This document shows positions 8,401 to 16,060 of a DNA stretch of 31,367 bases, piece by piece. The notes beneath the pieces were generated by a model. The model saw nothing but the letters and a program-made list of their open reading frames with translations, had not been told where the DNA came from and searched no databases. The stretch covers positions 1 through 31,367 of IMG/VR virus record IMGVR_UViG_3300050014_000841; one strand, written 5' to 3'. Source of the stretch: a virus. A program made the translations under genes and the position numbers. Within the stretch, counting starts at the first letter, position 1. Each line of letters opens with the position of its first letter.

Positions 8401-10674
8401 GATCGTGTTTATGATGTTGTCCGTGCCGACCAGGTTATAAGCTACCAGCGCCACATTATCGTTGTCGGACAGTTTCATCCCGGGCGCTTCTCTCCCAATG
8501 TAGGTGTTGAGCGACTTCATCGCCTGCCCGATCCTGGCCTTGGTATCGACGGTAGCCGTATACGCTTTCCTGATGCGTTCACCCGCGGTGACGGATTTGG
8601 GATCTGTTTTGTTCTTGATCGTGTCCCTGGTATCCGGCGGGTTGGGATTGTCCTTCAGCGCCTGCTGCCGCCTGCTCACTTCATCCTGCGCCTTCAGCTT
8701 CTCTTGCTGCGCCAGGGCTAATTTTTGCGCCCGGACATTCTCGTCCATCGTCGGCTCAGCCTCAGGAGGCGTCTCTTTCGTCGGCAGCGCCAGCGATTGC
8801 CTGAGCAGGTCCTTGGGATTGGCCGCGCCGACGCCACCGATCATACTTTTGATAGATCCTCGCGGAGCTACCTGATCAGGCGCGTTTGCCGGGTTAAATC
8901 CCATCTTGCCGAGGCTGACCGGCTCTGCGGCAGGCGGAGTACCCACCTGGGCTGTCGGGTCACCCGGCACGTTTTGACTTGCTCCCCTTGCCTTCATGTC
9001 TGCTGCCCATTGCTGGGCATTCTGACGTGGCGCGGGCGCTCTGTCATCCTGACTTTGTTGTACCGTCTGCGATGCTGCATTTTGCACAACGTTATGAGCG
9101 TGGCCACTATCGATTATGGCCTTCAGCTTTGCAATAACTTCATTATTTTGCTGTAACGTGGGGTTCGCGTACGTTCCTTGGTCTATGGCCTTTAGTTTCG
9201 AGATGACGTCTGTTTCCGGAGCCATGCTCGAAGCTTGGACACCGCCTATTCTTGCTGGCTGTTCATCACCGCTGAGGATAGCTTTCAGCGTCAAGATCAG
9301 TTTACTGTCAGGGACCTGCGCTCCTCCGGAATTTACCTTCGGCGGCAAGTCCTCAGCCATCTTGCCGGCGACTATACCAAGGGCGCCGTCCGCATCGTTG
9401 TTTGCAACCGCAGTGCTCAGCGCCTCTTTTTCGGCAGGTTCCAGGTCATCGATGACCGACTTGATATTCTCCGTGACGGATGTCTGTAATGAATCCGCCT
9501 GCACCGGGGCTTGCTCTGCTCCTGCGCCTCCCTGTTGCGTCTGCTGCAATTCTGTAGGGGTTGCTTCTCCGTCCGGCCTAGCAAATGCAGACTGGCCTCC
9601 CAGAGCGGTCATCACCAACTCTACCGCGCCCATCGTCAGTCCCTGGTTGACCAGCGCCTTGCCGAAGTTCTGCTTCTCCTGCGCGGTCATAGCCAGGTAA
9701 CCGGCTGCAGTTCCGGCCGCACCGCCGACAACGCCACCGACCGGGCGCGAGAGGATGGCCGGCAGATTCAACGCGTTGCCAACTTTGCCGACCAGGCCCG
9801 CGCCGGTCTCCATGCCTGCACCCAGGGCTTCATTCTGCAATCCCTGGCGTGATGTGGGGTCAATACCCTGCAACACGGATGCCCCTCCACCCTGAGCCAC
9901 GCCGCGCCCGGCCATGCCTGCTATCTGCTGCCACAGAGGAAGATTCCCCATGTCCTCAGCGCCCAGGCCTGCGGTATCAGCGCCAACACCAGGAGCGCCG
10001 GCGCCGGCAGCTACCCAGGGAAGCAGGCCACCAACGACACGGGCCGCGCCGGAGGCGAGCGGGCTGTTTTGCACCATCTGCGCCCCTGCGTTGTCGGGCG
10101 CCCCCTGCGCTAGTTTCTGATAATATAATTGCTGCGCTGGAGATAGTCCGGGAGCGTTCTTCGCCTGTTTTGCATATGCCTGCGTCTCTGCGTCCGTGAC
10201 GCCTCCGGCGCTCCCCGCTACAATGTCGTTGAACTTGCCAACAGCGCCCAGGGCATTCTTCCACCAGGGGGTTGACGGCTTGGCGGTCGCTCTCGCTAAT
10301 TGCAGCGCTGGCGTATTTGATGCCTGCAGATTGCCCATACTCGGCGCCATGGACGTCGGGACTAATTTTTGTCCTTGCGGCGTCATGGCTCCGCTGGCGA
10401 GATTATAATCCGCTCCGCCCCATAGTCCAGCGACATTTCGGATCTGATTCGCACGGACATGGAGCGCCTGCGCCGAAGCAACATCCCCTTGCGCCATTGC
10501 CTGGTTCCACTGCTGCCCAAGAGATGATAGCGACGCCTGATTCCCTTGCGATAGGGTTGGAGGCGCTATGACGTCCTCAGCGTTCTTCCACCACGGCTTT
10601 TTAGCAACGGCTGCCGCAAGAGAAGATGCCTGAGCTTGTTGAGCTTGCACAGCCATCAGGCTGTCTGGCATCAT
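5452..10674 (-). CDS. Giant virion ejection protein with C-terminal lytic transglycosylase
   Basis: At 1740 aa this is the largest gene of the window. The last 100 residues are an SLT/LysM-type transglycosylase-like domain: catalytic Glu near 1670 in AQAESAGDPTARNNSGATGL, followed by MQTKPATF and AVAAIRYIQARYG. Residues about 1040-1420 resemble the LPD38 region of large polyvalent phage proteins (NPYFMLIKHPAYD, then YEANDVSVNYGKSGNIGKQ). Gly/Ala-rich hydrophobic stretches near 205-235 and 310-335 could insert into a membrane. Residues 1480-1620 are Ala/Gln-rich helical. Such proteins are packed in podovirus heads and ejected to open a path through the wall. GGAGTG lies 8 nt before ATG, and the stop overlaps the ribosome site of the ATP-grasp gene. 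Confidence 0.82.
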   Translation of the reverse strand: MMPDSLMAVQAQQAQASSLAAAVAKKPWWKNAEDVIAPPTLSQGNQASLSSLGQQWNQAMAQGDVASAQALHVRANQIRNVAGLWGGADYNLASGAMTPQGQKLVPTSMAPSMGNLQASNTPALQLARATAKPSTPWWKNALGAVGKFNDIVAGSAGGVTDAETQAYAKQAKNAPGLSPAQQLYYQKLAQGAPDNAGAQMVQNSPLASGAARVVGGLLPWVAAGAGAPGVGADTAGLGAEDMGNLPLWQQIAGMAGRGVAQGGGASVLQGIDPTSRQGLQNEALGAGMETGAGLVGKVGNALNLPAILSRPVGGVVGGAAGTAAGYLAMTAQEKQNFGKALVNQGLTMGAVELVMTALGGQSAFARPDGEATPTELQQTQQGGAGAEQAPVQADSLQTSVTENIKSVIDDLEPAEKEALSTAVANNDADGALGIVAGKMAEDLPPKVNSGGAQVPDSKLILTLKAILSGDEQPARIGGVQASSMAPETDVISKLKAIDQGTYANPTLQQNNEVIAKLKAIIDSGHAHNVVQNAASQTVQQSQDDRAPAPRQNAQQWAADMKARGASQNVPGDPTAQVGTPPAAEPVSLGKMGFNPANAPDQVAPRGSIKSMIGGVGAANPKDLLRQSLALPTKETPPEAEPTMDENVRAQKLALAQQEKLKAQDEVSRRQQALKDNPNPPDTRDTIKNKTDPKSVTAGERIRKAYTATVDTKARIGQAMKSLNTYIGREAPGMKLSDNDNVALVAYNLVGTDNIINTIISKNLVDPNGNTIGKSLNDVISAVKPGDIDDLEEYMKARHAPSWLEKGRQVYPASKGITPDAEGADVARAIEAKQLAQHPYFEQIGKDWDQWQQQLTQSWLGDTGYLNQKVLDAWHEQFPHYIHRQVEQAPAERSSYTIGNRGRGSTRNTYSFIDAAVDDANHIVNKVRQNSVYAAMLRTAQVYPEWANSGWYRIDESDEGGLAKDSQEKLANPETAMDEVAAPLPEDAKDQNGQPIVAKHGNTVVARVNGKSIAMKVDDPEYLKAMRNLRPAYMGDFFKAAARITSVFKQVTVSDNPYFMLIKHPAYDIPAALITSKTLSAFNPVDYIRGPFDIMQAAVDVFRGQVMGKDNERYDTYRAVGGGRSLPSGGSDSSLARVRDDIVPGEWYEKPLKAASHVVNKAGGFIKNIDSVMATAPRLAEFKRWRAIDDTPAGRQRALYEANDVSVNYGKSGNIGKQADAVLPFLNVAIQGVDKVARTLKDDPVNAIGKAAVMLTLPTIALWLKNHGNANYQKLSQYIKDHYYCIPTPADGGKTFIKIVKPRGWGVLFSTAPEHILEAIASKNAKDLTNWGGAFAQYFMMADTQLNVAPFYQAAYNKSYTGAPIVSSKLSALSPGQQYDQNDTWIAKEIGKKMNWSPKKIDYLIQSYAGIFSQATTPGQTLQRNVIADPFYSNDIETNFYNLRTQLDQASADFTAKGVKSKYYLPELTKTIDTAATQADAIAKDKSLTSDQARQQQQDIWQQAIQAGQAELASPQAYASQEQAYAQGEAQKAQKTQAESAAESALAKALDSGNTKALGLALQQGAKAGIWRTATEKTDAVKTAREKIAKESMSPVGQQFLSMSKTQRMQFMKGLTSQQKTMLRSDLVSYTRATMSSSRSGGNGGTIQQAMQVTGVPQGWGPDLAWLAQAESAGDPTARNNSGATGLMQTKPATFLAYAVSGMNDINNPVDNAVAAIRYIQARYGSIQNIPGIGQYPWPGY

Positions 10675-10679
10675 CTAGA

Positions 10680-11810
10680 TCACTCCAAACCATACTGCTG
10701 CGCATATTGCGCTATCGTAGCAGCAGGATCATCGTAGTAATTCGGATCCGATTCAGCCATAGAAAGGACGTTGGCCCATGTCGGTGTGCTAATCTTCTTC
10801 GAGTTCGTGCCGGCGTTCTGTGCGTTCGTGCCGGCGTTCTGCTGCAGCACTTGCAACGTGGCTGCCGCCTGGAGAGCCTGCGCCGAAGACGTCCCAATGG
10901 GGACTCCGAGGATGTCGGATTCCTGTTGCGTGGTGACCTCGCCGGTCGTTTTCACTGAATTAACTGCGGCGGTGGTCATTTCGTTGGTGGCCTGCGCTCC
11001 ATAACGGTTCTCATTCATGGCAAGCGTCGCCTGGGCTAGCTGCTGCTGGGCAGTCGTGTTCTGGATGTTCTCTGTCGTCCCCGCAGCGCCGCTCAGATTC
11101 GATACATCCTGCTGACTCAAGCCCTGTTGGGTGTTCAGGACGTTGGCCAGGTTGCTGATGTTGCCCTGATACTCGTTGTACTGGTTGGACTCCAGCCCCG
11201 GAAGTTCGGAAGCCAGCGCCTGGGTGTAATCCTGATTCTCGGTGTTCTGCATCCCCTGCACCATGGCGCTGCTCATAGTGCCACCATGCGAGGCAATGTC
11301 AGCGCCAGTCGTGTCAGATGCCTGTTGTGCCAGTTGCTGGGCGCTCGTCTGCGCTGCCTGGTAAAGCGGTGAATTTGTATTGAAGCTGAATGGCGTGGAT
11401 GCGGCGTTCTGATAGTTCGTGAGCGCGCCCTGAACCTGCTGATCCTGGCCGTTGATCTTCTGCACCAGGGAACTGACCAGGTCGTTGATCTGCTGCTCCT
11501 GCTGTGGCTGCCAGCCCGTAGCTGTAGCGGCGCCCGATATGTCCGCCGGGCTGGCGTAGGTCGTGCCTCCGAAATTCGCATCCGGCGCGATGTCCTGTGT
11601 CTGCAGCCCGGGGCCGGACAGCGTGACGTCTGTCCCGTTCCAACCGATGTCCTGATTCGGAAAGCCCATCGACGTCAGGGTCGAGCGGATGCCCGAGGTC
11701 CCGGCCGGGGCGTTGTTGCTGCCGCCAAAAGAAGCGGCCGCCGGTTGGGGCGTCTTCTGGGCCGTGGCAGCGGCAAGCTGCTGAGCAGGAGTAGGGTTAG
11801 TGGTCGCCAT
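10680..11810 (-). CDS. Ala/Gln-rich putative DNA-ejection (internal virion) protein
   Basis: This 376-aa protein is strongly biased to A, Q, N, T and S, with long predicted helices (LYQAAQTSAQQLAQQASDT, then LSQQDVSNLSGAAG). It lies immediately upstream of, and is probably coupled to, the 1740-aa transglycosylase, the position of the smaller ejection proteins of P22/T7-like phages. A 7-residue tandem repeat (NAGTNAQ NAGTN) is encoded by a 21-bp DNA repeat at 10803-10841. The C-terminal 40 residues are more ordered (TPTWANVLSMAESDPNYYDD). Assignment rests on position and composition, not on a motif. AGGAGA precedes the start. Confidence 0.6.
   Translation of the reverse strand: MATTNPTPAQQLAAATAQKTPQPAAASFGGSNNAPAGTSGIRSTLTSMGFPNQDIGWNGTDVTLSGPGLQTQDIAPDANFGGTTYASPADISGAATATGWQPQQEQQINDLVSSLVQKINGQDQQVQGALTNYQNAASTPFSFNTNSPLYQAAQTSAQQLAQQASDTTGADIASHGGTMSSAMVQGMQNTENQDYTQALASELPGLESNQYNEYQGNISNLANVLNTQQGLSQQDVSNLSGAAGTTENIQNTTAQQQLAQATLAMNENRYGAQATNEMTTAAVNSVKTTGEVTTQQESDILGVPIGTSSAQALQAAATLQVLQQNAGTNAQNAGTNSKKISTPTWANVLSMAESDPNYYDDPAATIAQYAQQYGLE
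10803..10841. repeat. 21-bp tandem duplication inside the ejection protein gene
   Basis: GTTCGTGCCGGCGTTCTG occurs at 10803 and again at 10824, a 21-bp period in frame. It adds one NAGTNAQ heptad to the protein and is probably a slippage duplication without regulatory role. Confidence 0.75.
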
Positions 11811-11822
11811 GTTGATCTCTCC

Positions 11823-12311
11823 TTACAAACCGGTATTGTACGAGACTGTATGAGTATGGACGTCGACTGAAATCGTGAGAGGGCCAACAGGATGGGTATG
11901 CGCCGTGCCTGCGCTGGCCGCTCCTGATGTGCCCGATCCGGTGTTGCCTCCGTGCGAATGAGTGTAATTGCTGAGCGCCAGAGATGCGAACACGTTATAG
12001 ACCATATCGTGTCTGGCAAGCTCCTGCCAGGCGGCTCCGTCGTATAGCATAAGCTCTTTCAAACCGCTCACCGTCAGCGCTTGCAGGAATCCGGCCAGGG
12101 GCGTGACGCCCGTCAACGCTGTGAGAGCATCAGCCTTCAATGGCAAGAAGTTCAGCCCGGGGATATTGCTGTTTCCGATCTTTCCGCTGAACACTTTAAT
12201 CGTTTCGATCGCCACGTTGATCTCTGTGATCGCCTGGTTGATCTCGGTGACCAGTTGTTTGACGTCGTCTGTCGAATTAACCTTTTTGATCGGTCTCAAC
12301 CCTGGCAACAT
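11823..12311 (-). CDS. Tail-tip / short-fibre protein with HxH metal-binding motifs
   Basis: This 162-aa protein has an N-terminal coiled coil (DVKQLVTEINQAITEINVAI, residues 17-36), a middle region, and a His-rich C-terminus with three HxH elements: YTHSHGG, TAHTHPV and DVHTHTV. Trimeric tail fibre tips such as those of T4 bind iron through HxH motifs in threaded beta structure, and the same alternating-His pattern is common in collar/fibre domains. The gene lies between the tail hub and the ejection proteins, so a tail needle, plug or short fibre is likely. AGGAGG lies about 7 nt from ATG. The exact role is inferred. Confidence 0.6.
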   Translation of the reverse strand: MLPGLRPIKKVNSTDDVKQLVTEINQAITEINVAIETIKVFSGKIGNSNIPGLNFLPLKADALTALTGVTPLAGFLQALTVSGLKELMLYDGAAWQELARHDMVYNVFASLALSNYTHSHGGNTGSGTSGAASAGTAHTHPVGPLTISVDVHTHTVSYNTGL

Positions 12312-12324
12312 GGGGCAGCCTCCT

Positions 12325-13746
12325 CTAGAATTTCGGCGTCACGTACACATCCTTGTCCAGGCCGTAGATGTCCACCCTGCCGGTCCCTGCAAACTTGAGC
12401 CGGTAGAAGTAGGACGGAGTAAGCACTCCCGGGGAGACGAATATTTTGCTTGTCTGAGGTAGCGTCTGCGCCGAGACCGAGCCGATCAGCGTCCAGTCAT
12501 TCCCGTCATTCATGTCCCGCTCCCGGTTCGACAGGTAGACATTCAGCGATGCCCCAGGCCATACCTCAGCCGTGAGGTAGGCGTCGACGAGCTGCTTCTC
12601 CTGGGCTAAGCTACCGTCAGAATACGGCTTGGTCTCGTATAGCCAGGAGAGCGTGTTGCTGTTGGTCGCTTTATCGATCTGGTAGACTATCCCGCCGGCG
12701 TCGCCGATGTAGACGCCTTTCAAGGTGCTGGCGGCATCCCGGTACATCACGTTGGCCTTGACATCAGCGTACTGCTGCCAGGGCCCCCACCAGTTATTGT
12801 TCCAGGTGTCGTAGGCAAAAAGCAGGTTCTCGCCAAGAGATATGTAATAGAATCGGCTGTCAGCGCAGGCAGAGACATAAGGCAACGGACTGTTGATAAT
12901 GACGTTGGGCAGGTAATTCTTGATCGGGTCGCTGATCCGTTCCGGGTCGCCGCCGTTCCAGCGGTAGACCCCGTCTACGCCTAGCCAATAGAGATACCCG
13001 CCGATTTCCGCTATCGTCGCGTTAGAGGCACAGCCAATGCCGTAGAAGCGGTCGATGATCGTATAGTCGCTGGCCGGGCCGTCTCCCCATACCTCGTGAT
13101 AGGAAGTCCACTTGAAGACGACCATCGTGCCAGTTGTCAGAGAGGCGATCCCGTTATTCGGCTCTCCGCTGGGCGCCTCAATCCAGTTCTGATACTGACC
13201 GAGATCCCCGGTCGCTACCCAATTTCCGGTGTTGCGCCAGCTACACCCCTGAAACATATTCGGGTCGTTAGGCGTCCCCGTTATCCATAACCGGTTGGCG
13301 TTGGCGGTTATGTACGCACCCAATGGGGCTGTCGCTGCCGCTACCTGTGTCGGAGCGCCGCTATTTGTAAAAAGATATAGACCGTCCAGGGCAGAGGAGA
13401 AGTAGAAGCCGCCCATGAATGAGCAAAAGCTGAACGATGTTCCTAGAAAAATCTGGCCACCTTGCTGTCCGTTGCTGTAATAGAATCTGCCACCCGCTAT
13501 GACGGCAAACTGCCCTTTATAATCGGCAACCATCAAAATGGAGCCGGCATATGCATTCTGCACCACAGCCGGGTAACAGGGCGTCAGCACCGGCAGCATA
13601 TACGGCGCGATGTTGAGCATAAGCGGGCTCTGATTGTCCGCGATCAAGGGAGGCGGCGTGATCCCGTTATTGACACCCCCGCCGAAGTCTATTGTGGCCA
13701 CTCGCTGTAGGCCGCTTTTCTTGTCGGGATTACTCCAGATTGCCAT
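12325..13746 (-). CDS. Tail hub / nozzle protein (P22 gp10-like in size and position)
   Basis: This 473-aa beta-rich protein contains many repeated Trp/Tyr/Gly strands (GRFYYSNGQQGG, YLYWLGVDGVYRWNGGDPER, RFYYISLGENLLFAYDTWNN), suggesting a propeller-like fold. Its length and its place between adaptor/tailspike and ejection genes match the tail stabilisation/nozzle proteins of short-tailed phages; that assignment is inference. The first ~24 residues (MAIWSNPDKKSGLQR...DFGGG) are repeated at the start of the 43-aa protein at 14372-14503. GAGGAG lies 5 nt before ATG. The moron at 13788-14375 is inserted directly before this gene. Confidence 0.6.
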   Translation of the reverse strand: MAIWSNPDKKSGLQRVATIDFGGGVNNGITPPPLIADNQSPLMLNIAPYMLPVLTPCYPAVVQNAYAGSILMVADYKGQFAVIAGGRFYYSNGQQGGQIFLGTSFSFCSFMGGFYFSSALDGLYLFTNSGAPTQVAAATAPLGAYITANANRLWITGTPNDPNMFQGCSWRNTGNWVATGDLGQYQNWIEAPSGEPNNGIASLTTGTMVVFKWTSYHEVWGDGPASDYTIIDRFYGIGCASNATIAEIGGYLYWLGVDGVYRWNGGDPERISDPIKNYLPNVIINSPLPYVSACADSRFYYISLGENLLFAYDTWNNNWWGPWQQYADVKANVMYRDAASTLKGVYIGDAGGIVYQIDKATNSNTLSWLYETKPYSDGSLAQEKQLVDAYLTAEVWPGASLNVYLSNRERDMNDGNDWTLIGSVSAQTLPQTSKIFVSPGVLTPSYFYRLKFAGTGRVDIYGLDKDVYVTPKF

Positions 13747-13787
13747 TTTTACTCCTCAGTGTTATACCTATAATGGAGGTGGATACC

Positions 13788-14375
13788 ATGGATCCTTTTA
13801 ACTACATTATTTATACACCAGAAGATTTCAAACAGTTTTATCCCGATGCAACCTTAGGCCCGGCAAGTTCTATTCAAAACCCTGGTTACATCAAGATTTG
13901 TTCTAACGTCACGATACATCATCATACTTCTATCAGCGTTACCCCTGACTACAATGGCAAGAAATATAATCCATCAATTATAATCGGGGAAAATACGATC
14001 ATCGGACCATATAACTCAATCGCTTCTATCAATCGTTTGGAAATAGGCAAATATGTTCTGTTTGGCCCTCATGTGCATATTAATGATCATTCTCATGGTT
14101 ACGAGGACATCACAAAGCCCATCATGTGTCAACCTGCATTCTCGAAAGGCCCGGTAATAATTGAAGATAATTGCTGGTTCGGGTTAGGTTGCCATATCTT
14201 ATCAGGTGTTACAATCGGGAAAAACTCCGCGATCGGAGCCAATTCTGTTGTTACCTCGGATATACCACCATTTTGTGTAGTTGCAGGGGTGCCTGCTAAA
14301 GTGATCAAACAGTACAATCCCAAAACAGGCAAATGGGAGCGCAAGAAGTCATTCCGCATATTTTGGCCGTTCTAA
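13788..14375 (+). CDS. Hexapeptide-repeat O-acetyltransferase (moron)
   Basis: This 195-aa left-handed beta-helix acyltransferase is of the WbbJ/NodL/maltose-acetyltransferase type. It shows hexapeptide turns (IIIGENTIIGPYNSIA, then PVIIEDNCWFGLGCHI, LSGVTIGKNSAIGANSVVTS), the His-containing loop HINDHSHGYEDI with the likely catalytic His, and the closing VVAGVPAKVIKQY. Such enzymes transfer acetyl from acetyl-CoA to sugars of capsule, wall or lipopolysaccharide. The start at 13788 is chosen because GGAGGTGG lies 6 nt upstream. It is on the opposite strand to the late operon, clearly more AT-rich than its neighbours, and inserted between two genes with related N-termini. A role in lysogenic conversion or receptor masking is inferred. 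Confidence 0.88.
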   Translation: MDPFNYIIYTPEDFKQFYPDATLGPASSIQNPGYIKICSNVTIHHHTSISVTPDYNGKKYNPSIIIGENTIIGPYNSIASINRLEIGKYVLFGPHVHINDHSHGYEDITKPIMCQPAFSKGPVIIEDNCWFGLGCHILSGVTIGKNSAIGANSVVTSDIPPFCVVAGVPAKVIKQYNPKTGKWERKKSFRIFWPF

Positions 14376-14503
14376 AGTCCGAACCATGTCCATGTTGGAG
14401 CCGATGAGTAAGTGAGTGTGATCGTTTCTCCGCCGCCGGAGTCTATCTGCACCGATCTTTGCAGACCGCTTTTCTTATCCGTAGATGGTTTCCAGAGTGC
14501 CAT
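14372..14503 (-). CDS. 43-aa microprotein sharing its N-terminus with the tail hub protein
   Basis: This is a short complete frame with GGAGGAAGC directly before ATG, starting 11 nt after the tailspike stop. The sequence begins MALWKPSTDKKSGLQRSVQI and ends with TWTWFGL. Residues 1-25 match the first 24 of the 473-aa hub protein (MAIWSNPDKKSGLQRVATI, then a GGG). Its stop overlaps the stop of the convergent acetyltransferase. It may be the surviving head of a duplicated or displaced hub gene, or a real peptide using the same docking segment. Confidence 0.6.
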   Translation of the reverse strand: MALWKPSTDKKSGLQRSVQIDSGGGETITLTYSSAPTWTWFGL

Positions 14504-14514
14504 GCTTCCTCCGC

Positions 14515-16059
14515 TTATGCGATCTGATAACTGCCGTTTAGGTGGATTGAAGCACCGTTTGCTCCGGGATAAGAGCCGTCATAGTTACATATATTGACAA
14601 CGGGTGAGGCGATCATACCCTGTAACTCTTTACCCGATGCGCCGCTTTCTCTTCCTACCAGTACTTCTTGATTTATCGCCGGTCGTGGTAATGTGGCCGT
14701 TACATTTCCGCTACCTGTCCCGTTGGTGGTGACTGTGACAACCAGTTCCACAAAACACGTCTTTCCCCTGATCAAATACTTACCTGTTGCCGAAGCAGTG
14801 GTAATTGTACCGCCTGTTGACGATACGGTGGGAGTATATGCTGTCCATACATCGGCCTTTGTTAAAGCACCCACTATTGCAACTTCCGCGGTTGCCGCAC
14901 CATTTACAAAGTTATCGTGTATCGTGTTATAATTTGGTGCTCCGTCTTGAGCGTATTCGTTCACCCCATAATTGTGCGTAGTTCCATCGATATGGTTATC
15001 GTGAATGTTATTGTATACCGCTCCTGAACCATACAATAATACTCCTGCGCCCCAGGCATTTCCAGCTTGATTGCAGTTGACTATCGTATTATCAGACACA
15101 TCACAAAATTGTGCGTTGTCTGCTAAGGCAATTCCAGATTTTCTCGCCTGATATACTTGATTACCTTTAACAATATTGTACTGCGTATATACTGCCGGGG
15201 ATGTTGGACCAAACAGACTGATGCCGAAGTCGGTTCCGCTGGTCGGTGTTGTCCATTTGCAACTATTATCCGTTACTATGCAATTTTGAGCATTGTCAAG
15301 ATTGATTCCTTCGGCAAATGAATCTATAGTTGTGTTACCTGATACGAGACAGGAGTAGGCATTCCATATACTAATTCCAAAATCTCCGGTAATGACGCAC
15401 TTATTTTCAAGTACCGCATGATCGCTCCCACCAGCAATCTGGATTCCATGGGAACCGGTATTAGTGGTTTTACAACTACGAGTAGTTATATTTAGAGCGC
15501 TTCCTCCCCCGTGGCGTATACCCACGTTGGCGCTGGTGGCATCAACCCTAATCTTTTCAAACAAAGAGTCGACGCAGTTGTTTGAGCTTATCGCCATCGA
15601 ACCGCCAGCAAGAAAATGTATAAAACGAACCAGAGCATCTGTAACCGTTTCAAAGTATAATACCGTGTCGTTGGGGTAAAGCGTTGTACTGACATTCATC
15701 ACAAAATTGCCGACTTCCAGCCCTAACCTGGAGGGGAAAGCTATATGCATTCCCTTAGCAGCCCCTGTCGGTGTGAGAACAGTAGCCGCCCCCGAACCGA
15801 TGAAGGCTGTAACGTTGACCGGAATTTCAAGTTCAGTGCTATAGAGGAAATTTCCAGGGGGCAACCACACCATTCCTCCGGATGCAGGGACCGCGTTGCA
15901 GGCGTTCATAATACCGTCGGTGGAATCAGATATGCCTGTAGGATCAGCACCTGACCCCACGATGTTGTAGACGGGAGTGATCTGAAACTGCATAGCTGTT
16001 TGAATAATTCCCGCGTATGACCCGATATTCTGTGCTATGTATTCCGCCCAAGATGCCAT
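14515..16059 (-). CDS. Tailspike with right-handed beta-helix
   Basis: This 514-aa protein has a short N-terminal segment (1-30) for virion attachment, then the pectate-lyase-3-like signature VYNIVGSGADPTGISDSTDG with GGMVWLPPGNFLYS. A long parallel beta-helix follows, seen as repeated NxI/GI rungs (residues ~150-390: GIQIAGGSDHAVLENKCVIT, CLVSGNTTIDSFAEGINLDN, CIVTDNSC). Residues ~405-480 (WTAYTPTVSSTGGTITTASA) form a C-terminal beta domain widespread in phage fibres. Such spikes bind and often cleave or deacetylate surface polysaccharide; no catalytic residues can be named. The gene starts 1 nt after the adaptor stop. Base composition is lower in GC than the flanking structural genes, suggesting exchange. 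Confidence 0.82.
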   Translation of the reverse strand: MASWAEYIAQNIGSYAGIIQTAMQFQITPVYNIVGSGADPTGISDSTDGIMNACNAVPASGGMVWLPPGNFLYSTELEIPVNVTAFIGSGAATVLTPTGAAKGMHIAFPSRLGLEVGNFVMNVSTTLYPNDTVLYFETVTDALVRFIHFLAGGSMAISSNNCVDSLFEKIRVDATSANVGIRHGGGSALNITTRSCKTTNTGSHGIQIAGGSDHAVLENKCVITGDFGISIWNAYSCLVSGNTTIDSFAEGINLDNAQNCIVTDNSCKWTTPTSGTDFGISLFGPTSPAVYTQYNIVKGNQVYQARKSGIALADNAQFCDVSDNTIVNCNQAGNAWGAGVLLYGSGAVYNNIHDNHIDGTTHNYGVNEYAQDGAPNYNTIHDNFVNGAATAEVAIVGALTKADVWTAYTPTVSSTGGTITTASATGKYLIRGKTCFVELVVTVTTNGTGSGNVTATLPRPAINQEVLVGRESGASGKELQGMIASPVVNICNYDGSYPGANGASIHLNGSYQIA

Positions 16060-16060
16060 G

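Noticed and set aside
13746-13774. Promoter for the acetyltransferase (TATAAT at 13769)
   Set aside because: The implied start would fall inside the ribosome binding site, and the -35 region (TTTTTA) matches poorly; no promoter is claimed.
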